Assembly (NCBI GenBank): GCA_022711465.1
Contig: JAKLEZ010000005.1
Location: 124,001-188,000 of the forward strand
Direction: 5' to 3'
DNA: 64,000 bases
Source: Planctomycetota bacterium
GTDB taxonomy: Bacteria; Planctomycetota; Phycisphaerae; UBA1845; PWPN01
The position numbers and the translations under genes were made by a program. A model generated the notes under the pieces. It saw only the letters and a list, made by a program, of their open reading frames with translations, was not told where the DNA came from and did not search any database. Shown here one piece after another: positions 26,995-35,141 of the stretch. Position 1 is the stretch's first letter; each line of letters starts with the position of its first letter.

Positions 26995-27421
26995 GATGGG
27001 GGCTGCACAGACGATCATAGAAACCGTTCCACCAGGGAAACGTCGTGTTTCCCGATTTGATCCACGAGGTATCCTTGATTGCGCAGGGGGCGTTGAGGTT
27101 GAGGAGCAGGTCCGACTCGATAAGTTTCTCGGGCTGGTCGGCAATCAGGACTGCTCGCCAAGGCGAATCGTGGGGCAGGGTGGCCCGCACTGCGACCTGG
27201 GGTTCTTGCGGCAACGGGGAAAGGCGACTGACCAGTGCCGCACCGGTGCCGGCCCGCCGGGCCAGGTACATTCCGGCGTAATCGGTGAGATTGGCCTCGG
27301 TGACAGCGGCCCATGCGGTCCCTGGCACCTCGACCAAGAGTGGAAGGCCCAGCAGCCAATCGGCGGGCAACCATTCCGAATCCGAGCCCCACAAGAAGGA
27401 CTCCCGAAGAGAGGAAAACAC
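26995..27421 (-). pseudogene. GH97 glycoside hydrolase remnant
   Basis: Translation of the minus strand from 27421 gives a stretch matching the middle of GH97 enzymes: GTAWAAVTEANLTDYAGMYL (the ITEADL-type calcium-binding Glu region), then SPWRAVLIADQPEKLIESDL and LNAPCAIKDTSWIKSGNT followed by PWWNG. Resemblance ends near 27010. The reading frame runs on to a stop at 26936 with unrelated sequence. The N-terminal 150 or more residues and the whole catalytic barrel with its catalytic glutamates are absent, so this cannot be an active enzyme. It abuts the rsmA stop (27446) directly. GH97 includes alpha-galactosidases and alpha-glucosidases, consistent with the neighbouring operon having once been larger. 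Confidence 0.72.
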
Positions 27422-27445
27422 GGTGCATGGATCATTCTCCGCGTA

Positions 27446-28318
27446 CTAATCTTGCGTCGCGCAGAAACGGGCCAGGGCGACCCACTGGGCGACCTGGATA
27501 CACTCCGGGCGAAGCGACAGGTTCCACCGGCCATCCTGCTCAGCACGGGTGAGCTGCCGCTCGTTGAGCAGATTTCGCAGGCTCCAGCGGAGCATCTTGC
27601 GGCGATGGTTGAAGCAGCCGTGGACCAGCCGGTTCAGTTGGTTCTGGACCGCCGGGGAGATGGGCGCATCCTCACGGCGGTCGATCCGCAGCATGGCCGA
27701 GTCGACCTCCGGCACCGGCCAGAAGGCCTCGGGGGGCACGTTCGCCACCCGCTCGGTCGTGGCCAAGGCTTGGGTCATGACACTGAGCGGCCCGTAGTCC
27801 TTGGTGTGGGGGGCGGCCAAGAAGCGGTCGGCGACTTCGGCCTGGACGGTGAAACAGAGGGGCGAGACTGGATCGTGGCCCAGCAGGAGATTGATGATCA
27901 GTGGTGTGGCGACCTGGTACGGCAGATTGGCGACCAAGGCGATTCTCCCGCCGAGGACCTGCTGTCTGGCGGCGAGTTCCCTGCACACGGCCGGTGCGAT
28001 GCGGTTTTTGCTCTCGAGGACGTCGGTATGGATCAGGGTGAAGCGTTCGCCTGGACCGATCACTTCGCGGCAGACCGCCTGGAGGGTGTTGTCGATTTCG
28101 ACGGCGACCACATGGCCCGCGACGGCCAGGAGTTCCTGGGTCAGTGATCCGGTTCCCGGGCCGACCTCGAGTACCACGTCGTCGGAGCGGATGCCGGCCG
28201 CTACCACGAGCTTGCGGATGAGGTTTCCGTCGATGAGGAAGTGCTGGCCGAACCGTTTAAGCGGCCGGATGCCTGCTGTGGTCAGGAGGGTCTGGATCTG
28301 GTGTTTGGTCTGGGCCAC
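27446..28318 (-). CDS. rsmA: 16S rRNA dimethyladenosine transferase RsmA/KsgA
   Basis: A 290-residue protein. It dimethylates two adjacent adenosines in the 3' terminal hairpin of 16S rRNA using S-adenosylmethionine, a late step of small-subunit assembly in the cytoplasm. Visible motifs are KRFGQHFLID near the N-terminus, motif I VLEVGPGTGSLT, the acidic ribose site VVAVEID, motif IV VANLPYQVATPLI (NLPY), and the C-terminal CFNHRRKMLRWSL. The length is usual for the family. It is the only clear housekeeping gene in the window; its neighbours are carbohydrate-related, so it probably marks the edge of an inserted or expanded accessory region. Confidence 0.97.
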   Translation of the reverse strand: MAQTKHQIQTLLTTAGIRPLKRFGQHFLIDGNLIRKLVVAAGIRSDDVVLEVGPGTGSLTQELLAVAGHVVAVEIDNTLQAVCREVIGPGERFTLIHTDVLESKNRIAPAVCRELAARQQVLGGRIALVANLPYQVATPLIINLLLGHDPVSPLCFTVQAEVADRFLAAPHTKDYGPLSVMTQALATTERVANVPPEAFWPVPEVDSAMLRIDRREDAPISPAVQNQLNRLVHGCFNHRRKMLRWSLRNLLNERQLTRAEQDGRWNLSLRPECIQVAQWVALARFCATQD

Positions 28319-28443
28319 GGGGCCACAGGCTACGATGGTTTCGATGGAGGGACAAGCGATGACCCGGCCAGCCCGGCGGCCTCGCTCATCCAGCCTGCCA
28401 CGCGGTAGGTGTTGCCCGTGCCGGTGTGTTAGCAGCTCGTTGC

Positions 28444-28460
28444 GGGTGGGTAAGCCACCC
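28444..28460. terminator. Hairpin GGGTGG-N5-CCACCC just after the oxidoreductase stop
   Basis: A perfect 6-bp GC stem with a five-base loop begins three bases past the stop codon (28463-28465) of the minus-strand oxidoreductase gene. No T run follows on the minus strand, so it is at best a weak or factor-assisted terminator or an mRNA 3' stabiliser. Confidence 0.3.
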
Positions 28461-28462
28461 GG

Positions 28463-29620
28463 TCACAGATCCGCGGTCGAACCGAGGTCCTTCCAGGTGA
28501 CGACCGAGGGCTCGTAGACGTTTTTCTTGGCGTTGACCATGGCCATGCGGGCCATGATGCACATCAGGCTGCAGACCCGGCCGGTCTCGACGTTGGCGTT
28601 GGGTAGCCGCTTGGCGTCGGTCTTGATGTTGAGTACGAAGTCGGCCAGTTCCTCGGGTGTGCCCCGATCCCAGGCCTTGCCGCTGGCCTCGCCGAGGTCC
28701 TTGTTCTTCTCGTCCCGTCCCCAGTATTTACCTGCATTCAGGTCTACTGCGCCCTTTTCGCCGAACACGGTAAGGACTTCGGCGTCGTACTTGCCGGGCA
28801 GCAGCCAGAGGTGGGTATAGGAGAAGAGGGTGCCGTCGGCCCACTGGAAGGTCGTCGAGGAGTGGGTCTCGGAGAAGGATGGCGTCTTGTCCTTCTGGTT
28901 GGAGGCCATGGCGACGCACCGGACCGGGGCGATGTCCTTCATGGCCCAGGCCATGACGTCGGTATGGTGGCTGGCCTGTTCGATGAAGCGGCCGCCGTCG
29001 CAGTCTGAGGGGGCCTCCGACGGGTCACTGGACCAATGCCAGCCGCCCTGCATGAAGGTGACCTTACCGAGGAGGCCGTTATGGATTTCCTTCATGCACT
29101 TGAGGTAGGTCGGGTGGCAGCGGCGCTGGGTACCGATCTGGTAGAACTTGCCCTTCTCCTTCCAGGCCTTGCGAGCGGCGTGAGTGAGGGCGTCGCAGGC
29201 GGGCACGTCCTTGTCCATTGGCTTTTCGGCGAAGCAATGATAGCCGGCCTCGAGGACGGGGATGGCGACCTCGGCGTGCTTGCAGATCTGGGTGATGCAC
29301 ATGACGCCGTCGATCTTCTCCTTCTCGAACATTTTGCGGAAGTCGAGATAGCCGTTGGGGTTGTCGCGTTTCCAGAAAGCCTTGGCCTTTTCCATGCGTT
29401 CGGGGATCAGGTCGCAGACGCCGACGACCTTAGCGTCGGGCACGCTGTTCATCATGTGCTGCATGAGTCCGCTGCTTCGGCCGCCGCACCCGATCCAGCC
29501 GAGCTGGACTTTCTCGTTGGCCGGGAACCCGCGGGCGACTCCGCCGGAGGACAGGGCCGTGATTGTGGCGGCGGCGGCGGAACTGCGAACGAACTGGCGA
29601 CGTGTGAGCTTCAGAGCCAT
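28463..29620 (-). CDS. Tat-exported Gfo/Idh/MocA family oxidoreductase
   Basis: A 385-residue protein from ATG 29620, with AAGGAGG upstream; I prefer it to the frame start at 29659. The N-terminus MALKLTRRQFVRSSAAAATI is a twin-arginine signal. Rossmann motif GWIGCGGRSSGL, then VVGVCDLIPERMEKAK, and the signature Lys in FAEKPMDKDV. The C-terminal domain carries GTQRRCHPTYLKCMKEI and IEQASHHTDVMAWAM. It belongs to the NAD-binding exported group so abundant in planctomycetes. The redox or glycosidase-type reaction and substrate are unknown. It is only about 26% GFO-like in pattern to the one at 2733 by eye and is not a recent duplicate. It lies upstream of a hairpin and rsmA. Confidence 0.9.
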   Translation of the reverse strand: MALKLTRRQFVRSSAAAATITALSSGGVARGFPANEKVQLGWIGCGGRSSGLMQHMMNSVPDAKVVGVCDLIPERMEKAKAFWKRDNPNGYLDFRKMFEKEKIDGVMCITQICKHAEVAIPVLEAGYHCFAEKPMDKDVPACDALTHAARKAWKEKGKFYQIGTQRRCHPTYLKCMKEIHNGLLGKVTFMQGGWHWSSDPSEAPSDCDGGRFIEQASHHTDVMAWAMKDIAPVRCVAMASNQKDKTPSFSETHSSTTFQWADGTLFSYTHLWLLPGKYDAEVLTVFGEKGAVDLNAGKYWGRDEKNKDLGEASGKAWDRGTPEELADFVLNIKTDAKRLPNANVETGRVCSLMCIMARMAMVNAKKNVYEPSVVTWKDLGSTADL

Positions 29621-30016
29621 CGAAGACCTCCTTCTGACGAAAAGGCAAGGACGAGCCACAACGGACTTCGTACAACGAACGGACCCATGGTAACCGGGCG
29701 GGGCGAAGGCGACAAGCGGTCCGTGCCTTGACGGGCGAGCAGGGTGCGGATCTCGTCAGCCGTCTCAATGCCGCCGATCTCGAGCGGATTGCCGGTCGAC
29801 TTTGGCCGTTATCCGAGAACTGAGTATGTGCGGACCATAAACCACCGGAAGGGAGGACGGTCACCACCCGAGTGATTGACGAGACCAGGGGTGCGCAGAT
29901 CCACCGAATGGACCGAATGCAGAAGGGAGTAATGAACAAGAGGAACGGGTTGTCCCTCTCACTGTCGGCGGCCGTCGTCACGAGGAGTGGCCATTTGAGA
30001 TCCGGGGTACTCCAGT
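29621..30016. other. Intergenic region without a recognised gene
   Basis: About 400 bases between the oxidoreductase start and the end of the next minus-strand gene. Open frames exist but none has a credible start, ribosome site or recognised motif. A minus-strand translation gives an FSDNGQS stretch around 29800-29820 that faintly recalls a sialidase Asp box; this is too little to call a gene remnant. Promoter signals for the oxidoreductase are expected here but I cannot place them. Confidence 0.35.
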
Positions 30017-31168
30017 TCACGGACGATCTCTCAAGGCCGCGACGAGGTAGGCGAGGCCGCAGAGTTCGCTGTCCGAGGGCTCGCCCTGACCGGCTCGATA
30101 GCGAGCGTAGGCCAGGAGTCGGTCGCGGACCTCGGGGCTGTGGCGGGCGAGGCGGCCCCAACTGAAGGGGGCGTAAGCATAGGTGTTTGTCTTGCCCTTG
30201 CCGCTCAAAGTGTCAGAGACGGTAGTCGGGGCGACCATCACCCGAGTCAGAAAAGTCCGGGCGACGCGATCGACGTCGGCCTTCTGGAAGACGATTCTGC
30301 GCTCGTAGCAGAGGGTGAGGAAGTCGGCGTTGATGGCTGCGTGGGAGACGTCTTCGAAGGCCGTGCCCGGGCCGTCCAAGCCGGGCCAGTAGGCCCACTC
30401 GCAGGCCCCATCGGCCCCGACCCGCAGACGGTTCTTCATGAAGCGGGCCAGCCGGCCTGCTCGTTCGGTGTACTGTTTCTCGGCGGTGAGCTGGGCCAGG
30501 CGGATCCAGACCCGGGCCGGGGCGTTCTGCTGGTTGAGCGGCAACGGCTTATCGAGGAACAGGCCGAAGAGGTAGCTTTCGTCGGGCCCGGGGCCTTCGC
30601 GGTACTCGTCGTCGTGGACGGCCGCGCTTTCGGCCGCGGCGCCGGCGAACCGGTCGGCGTCCCCGGCGAATCGTTGGTGCAGCCGGGCGTCGGCCCGGAC
30701 GGCGACCGCGAAGTGGGCCATGGGCTCGGCGATCATGCCGGTGTGTACCGCCCACGCGTTTCGCCGGCCCTTGCTATACCTGGTGGAACTCCAGGCCGGC
30801 ACCACCCGTTTGCGCAGTTCGTCGGTCAGGTTGCGGTGATCATCGCGGGCGGCCAGGACGTGATCGCCGAGGCGAATGAACAGGTCTGCGTACTTGGGAT
30901 CGCCGGTGGCCTGGAGCATCTGGGCGAGGGCATTGAGCTGGTAGCTCAACCCCCAGGCGATTCCGCCGGCGTCGTTGTTGGCCGGCCGGGCAACGGCGGC
31001 GTCGACCCGGCTGGTGACCCAGGCATCGAAACGATGGACGAGCCATTCCCGATCCGGGGAGGAGGTGCTGGCAGGCCGGGTGTAGGCGGTCGCGGGAGCC
31101 GTCTGGCCGCAGAGTGCAGTTCCGGACATGGAAAGGGCCGACACGAGTACGGGCAGGAGCAGATTCAC
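30017..31168 (-). CDS. Secreted alpha-helical (toroid-like) protein of unknown function
   Basis: A 383-residue protein with a GTG start at 31168, preceded by GGAAGGAT; the nearby ATG runs into a stop at once. Signal peptide LLLPVLVSALSMSGTALC. The mature part is rich in helices with regularly spaced aromatic and His residues: GIAWGLSYQLNALAQMLQ, AWAVHTGMIAEPMAHFAVAV, EWAYWPGLDGPGTAFEDVSHAAIN. This resembles (alpha/alpha)6 barrels of the glucuronyl epimerase or unsaturated glucuronyl hydrolase kind, without a definite family match. The gene ends at 30017 with no coupled partner, and 39 bp separate its start from the esterase stop upstream. Confidence 0.68.
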   Translation of the reverse strand: MNLLLPVLVSALSMSGTALCGQTAPATAYTRPASTSSPDREWLVHRFDAWVTSRVDAAVARPANNDAGGIAWGLSYQLNALAQMLQATGDPKYADLFIRLGDHVLAARDDHRNLTDELRKRVVPAWSSTRYSKGRRNAWAVHTGMIAEPMAHFAVAVRADARLHQRFAGDADRFAGAAAESAAVHDDEYREGPGPDESYLFGLFLDKPLPLNQQNAPARVWIRLAQLTAEKQYTERAGRLARFMKNRLRVGADGACEWAYWPGLDGPGTAFEDVSHAAINADFLTLCYERRIVFQKADVDRVARTFLTRVMVAPTTVSDTLSGKGKTNTYAYAPFSWGRLARHSPEVRDRLLAYARYRAGQGEPSDSELCGLAYLVAALRDRP

Positions 31169-31207
31169 GGTATCATCCTTCCTTCAACGATTCTGAGGGT
31201 TATGCCG

Positions 31208-33361
31208 TCATTTCCGTTCGTTGATTGGCTTGGGGATCGACGCCAACTCGCGATCCAGCCATGCGTAGATCTCTTTCAGCGTCTCCGGCGCGATTCCGTG
31301 CTTGCCGGGCTTAAGCACGTTGGTCAGCCGCTCACCCTGGTCATGGAGCTTCCAGGATGCCCGGGCCGCCTCGCCCGCCTGGTATGCACTGACCGACTCG
31401 GTGAAGATCTCATCGTTGAGGGTGTTGTGCAGGTAGAGGGCCCGGGGAGCGACGAGTCCGATGACATGGTCCCAATCCCAATGAGGCTGGCGACCTTGAA
31501 GGAAGACAGGGCGGAGCGTCGGCATGTAGCTGAACCAATGATCGCGCGCCCAGCGGAGGGGCTCCTTGTCGGCCTTGAAGGTCGCGAATCCGCAACTGGC
31601 CACGGTAGCTCTGACCTCCGGGCTGAATGCCGCGAGCATCAAGGCTTCTTCTGCTCCGAGCGAATGGCCGATGGCGCCGAGGCGTGCGGGATCGACTTGT
31701 CGGGTCTCGCGGAGCACCTGCAGCCCCTGCCGGGCGTCGAACAGCATCTTGCCCATAGCCGACTGCGTTCCGTGCCGAAGGTAATGTCCGCGGGTATCGA
31801 ACGGGCCGTACTTGTCCACGCGTTCGCCAGCGGTGATGGAATCGGGCGACAAGGTGACGTATCCGCGCTCGGCCAGATCCGAGCCGAACGCGAGGGTTGG
31901 TGAGCCCTCGAGGCCGACCGATTCGCGTTTTCCCTGTTTCACCGTTTGATGCAGGACGAGCACGCCCGGTTCTGGGCTGGCCGCCTGCCGCGGGATGCAC
32001 AGATAGGCCCTGATCCGGTCGCCGCCGTCGCCGTGGTACTCGATCAACCGGCGTTCGTACCTAGGGAGGTGTTCAACGGCGAGGGTCTCAAGGTGCAGAG
32101 AGGTCTGATCCTCGACGGGCTGCCCGAGCGTTCGCATAATGACGCGTTGGACCAGCTCACGTTTCTGTTTCCAGGTTTTCAGGTCCGCGGGGACCGGATG
32201 CAGGTCGCCGACGGGGAAGAACCGCTCTTGGAGCCAGCGATAGGCCTGCGATCGCCCGTGGGGCGGGAAGCTATGGGCTCCGTCGAAGGTCTTCCATGCC
32301 AGCTCGTTGCCGGCGCCGTACAAGCGATAGGCGGTGCGGACATCCCTGAGGACCGCATCGAGGTTGTCGGTATGGGGGAAGATCGTGTCCTGGGTGGCGT
32401 ACCAAACGAACAGCGGCCGTGGGGCCATGAGGGCGAGGATCTGAGGCCAATCGAAGGGGATGCTGGCCACGTCGGGGAGATAGGTGCCCAGTTGGGGGAT
32501 GAGAGGGGTGAGGTGCGACCAACGTTCGGGCGTCGGGTCGGCTCGCAGGGTGGTGAAGCCGCAGCTGGCGATGACCAGGGAGATGCGTGGCTCGAACGCC
32601 CCGGCGAAGATCGCGCCGTAGGCCCCGTGCGAATGGCCGATGCAACCGATTTGAAGCCGATCCACGCGGTCGAGCGTTTCGAGGTAATCGACCACGCGGG
32701 AGAGGTCCCAGATCATCTTGCTCATGAAAGACCACCGGGGATGACGGCGGTAGAAAGCGAGGCTGTCGTGATAGGGTTGCGAGCCTGGGGGGATGCGTTC
32801 GCCGAAGCCGATTGCATCCGGGGCGATGCACACGAAGCCACGGCGAACCAGTTCGAGGCCGAAAGCCAGGTCCGGGCTGCCCCTCATGCCGCACGGCTCC
32901 TCCTTGCCCTGGGCGACGGTCTGATGCAGACAGATCATGGCCGGCCGTGGGACGTCGGAAGTGTTCTTCGGCAGGAGGAGGTAGGCGGGAATCCAATCAT
33001 CCTGCTCGCTGCGGATGCGGACGTGTCGGCGCAGGTGATCGGGGAGTGTCTCTTCGCCGAGCAGGTCGACCACGGGCGGCTCGGGCCGAAGGCCGGTGGA
33101 TTCGCCCATGATGTGCTGAAGGGTGCGACTGATGAGGGTCCGCTTCTGCTCCCAGGCCTTGATTTCGTCGATGGCCGTGCTTGTCTGGCCGCGGATCGAA
33201 AGCACGGGGACCAGTTCCCTGCTTCCCGCCTGGTCGCTGGTGACATCCGGCCTGGTCCAGGTGGTGATCTCCTTCCACTTCTGCCAGTCATGACCCGGCC
33301 AAGCGTGGGCGTTGACTGTTGTCATGAGCGCGATGATGTAGCAGCGGTAATGGACGGTCAT
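31208..33361 (-). CDS. Secreted tandem alpha/beta-hydrolase (acetyl-xylan-esterase-like), two complete domains
   Basis: A 717-residue protein from ATG 33361 with a signal peptide ending near NAHA (about residue 20). It contains two homologous alpha/beta-hydrolase domains. The first (about 65-385) has the nucleophile S244 in CIGHSHGAYGA, with D325 in YATQDTIFP and H363 in GAHSFPPHG. The second (about 395-705) has S567 in AIGHSLGAEEA, with D650 in TLNDEIF and H688 in GKHGI. Both carry the same block order (CLHQTVAQGK / VLHQTVKQGK; IAPDAIGFGERI / LSPDSITAGERV). Both triads look intact. The family includes acetyl-xylan esterases and related carbohydrate esterases. A deacylating role on a plant or algal polysaccharide is inferred from context. 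Confidence 0.85.
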   Translation of the reverse strand: MTVHYRCYIIALMTTVNAHAWPGHDWQKWKEITTWTRPDVTSDQAGSRELVPVLSIRGQTSTAIDEIKAWEQKRTLISRTLQHIMGESTGLRPEPPVVDLLGEETLPDHLRRHVRIRSEQDDWIPAYLLLPKNTSDVPRPAMICLHQTVAQGKEEPCGMRGSPDLAFGLELVRRGFVCIAPDAIGFGERIPPGSQPYHDSLAFYRRHPRWSFMSKMIWDLSRVVDYLETLDRVDRLQIGCIGHSHGAYGAIFAGAFEPRISLVIASCGFTTLRADPTPERWSHLTPLIPQLGTYLPDVASIPFDWPQILALMAPRPLFVWYATQDTIFPHTDNLDAVLRDVRTAYRLYGAGNELAWKTFDGAHSFPPHGRSQAYRWLQERFFPVGDLHPVPADLKTWKQKRELVQRVIMRTLGQPVEDQTSLHLETLAVEHLPRYERRLIEYHGDGGDRIRAYLCIPRQAASPEPGVLVLHQTVKQGKRESVGLEGSPTLAFGSDLAERGYVTLSPDSITAGERVDKYGPFDTRGHYLRHGTQSAMGKMLFDARQGLQVLRETRQVDPARLGAIGHSLGAEEALMLAAFSPEVRATVASCGFATFKADKEPLRWARDHWFSYMPTLRPVFLQGRQPHWDWDHVIGLVAPRALYLHNTLNDEIFTESVSAYQAGEAARASWKLHDQGERLTNVLKPGKHGIAPETLKEIYAWLDRELASIPKPINERK

Positions 33362-33591
33362 GGGTGATCGCCCCCTGTTTGTCGGTCCTTGGGCCGGCAT
33401 CGGCCGGCGACAGCCGCTCTGCGCTGGGATGGGGCAGGCGATGGACTCGCCGCCGGCCGTCGGGTGAACCTGTGCGCGAGGGCGGAGGTCGTGCGTGCAG
33501 TCTAGCACCCGGGCGGCTGGCGGCCAAACCGTTCGTGCTCGGGCGAATACCCGTTGTTTCGGCTTGGCGTTGCTGCTACCGTAGAGGCGCC

Positions 33592-34995
33592 ATGACATTG
33601 CGTCATCGCCTGTTGCTGGTTTATCTGATTGTGGTGTTGCTGAGTGCGGCCACGGTGGGCGTGGCCGTTTTCGAACTCGAGGCTGCCCGGCGGATCTACG
33701 GAGCATTGCAGCCGCTCGGGGATATTGCCCTGGGCGCCCAGAAGCTTCAGTCCGTTCTTCCTCGAGGGGGAGAGCCGCTGACCGACGCGGTCGGCGGGGA
33801 CTTCGAGAACCTGCTGGCCAATCAGAACATCAAGCTGAGCGAAGTGGCCGACTACCGCAACGTGGACGACCTCCGGCAGGCTCTGATCACGCTGAGTCTT
33901 CGATTCCAGAGGTGGCGGAGTGCTGCTGCGGAGGATGCGGCCGAGCAAGCTCCGGGCGTTCGCGGGGCGTTGCTGATGTACTCGCAGCTGGTTGACGAGA
34001 ACCTGCTCCGGCTGCAGGGTGAAGCGAGCCTGCAGGAGCTGCGTAAGCAGATTCTGCTCAGCGTTGTGGTGGTGCTGACCGTTTTGCACGTGGCGGTGAT
34101 TGCGGGGCTGATCAAGCGGTGGCTGCTCCGCCCGATGGAGCGGCTGGGTCGCCAGGTTGAGGCTTTGGCGCGGGACGAATCGCCCCGGGAGCCGCTGCTG
34201 AGCTCGCCGCGGGAGATGGCCGCCCTGGCCGAGGCCTTGGATCGCGCCCACCGCTCGCTGAGGGCCATGCGGCAGCAGCTGATCGACTCCGAGCGGTTGA
34301 CGACCATCGGGCAGTTTGCCACCCAGCTGGCTCACAATCTGCGCAACCCGCTGGCCAGCATCCGGGCGACGGCGCAGCTGACGGCGCGGCACCAGAAGGA
34401 CGTACCTGAGACCCGGCAGAGGATGGAGGAATTGATTGCCTCGGTAGACCGGATGAATCATTGGATTGCCGGGCTGATGGAGGTGGCCAAGGAGCGTCCG
34501 ACGCCTGCCCAGCACATGAACGTTGTGCCGACCCTCGAGCGGGTTCGGGATGCCCTGGCTGCGGAGGTGGCTGCCAAGGAGCTCAAGTTGACCGTGGCAG
34601 CGCCGGAGGAGGGTTTGGCGTGCATTCACGATCCGGCCACGCTGGAGCAGGCCCTGGTGGCGATGGTGACGAACGCGATTGAAGCGTCGCCGCTGGGCGA
34701 GGCGATCGAGGTTCGTGCCGAACGGGTGGGGTCGTCGCCGGACGGGCAGAAGTGCCGAATCACGGTTCGGGATCACGGCTGTGGTCTGCCGGTCGACGCC
34801 CCGGAGCGGATCTTCGAGTTCTCCTACTCGACCAAGCAGCGGGGGATGGGGCTGGGCCTGGGTCTGGCCCGACAGGCCCTGCAGCGTCAAGGGGGTTCGG
34901 CCCATGCGGAGAACAACCCCGAGGGCGGGGCGAGTGTGTACGTGGAATTGCCCATGATCGGGAATGGAGATACAAAGGGAGGAAGTGGAAGGTGA
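33592..34995 (+). CDS. Membrane sensor histidine kinase
   Basis: A 467-residue protein from ATG 33592 (AGAGG upstream); the longer frame from 33364 runs antisense over the esterase leader. Transmembrane helices at about 6-28 and 152-175 enclose a roughly 120-residue periplasmic sensor of no recognised fold. HAMP follows at about 172-225, then the H-box with H248 in QLAHNLRNPLASI, N-box NAIEASPLGE, G1 RDHGCGLP and G2 GMGLGLGLA. The H-box and catalytic domain are of the NtrB-like type, matching the NtrC-type regulator encoded 146 bp downstream. The signal is unknown. It is transcribed divergently from the esterase gene, so the pair may control it. Confidence 0.92.
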   Translation: MTLRHRLLLVYLIVVLLSAATVGVAVFELEAARRIYGALQPLGDIALGAQKLQSVLPRGGEPLTDAVGGDFENLLANQNIKLSEVADYRNVDDLRQALITLSLRFQRWRSAAAEDAAEQAPGVRGALLMYSQLVDENLLRLQGEASLQELRKQILLSVVVVLTVLHVAVIAGLIKRWLLRPMERLGRQVEALARDESPREPLLSSPREMAALAEALDRAHRSLRAMRQQLIDSERLTTIGQFATQLAHNLRNPLASIRATAQLTARHQKDVPETRQRMEELIASVDRMNHWIAGLMEVAKERPTPAQHMNVVPTLERVRDALAAEVAAKELKLTVAAPEEGLACIHDPATLEQALVAMVTNAIEASPLGEAIEVRAERVGSSPDGQKCRITVRDHGCGLPVDAPERIFEFSYSTKQRGMGLGLGLARQALQRQGGSAHAENNPEGGASVYVELPMIGNGDTKGGSGR

Positions 34996-35141
34996 GAGGC
35001 GAGAAGTGAGGTCGAAGGCAATCGGGCTTCGCCGCTTCTGAGGTGTTCCGTTTCCAGGCTCCGGCGAGCTTCTCACCGGGGTGGTGTTTTCTGACCAGCT
35101 GACGTTTCGACGGATGATCTCGGCTTTCGGTGTTGCAGCCT

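Noticed and set aside
29795-29825. FSDNGQS in minus-strand translation, like a sialidase Asp box
   Set aside because: A single short motif without a following Trp or repeats, in a frame with no other similarity. Probably chance.
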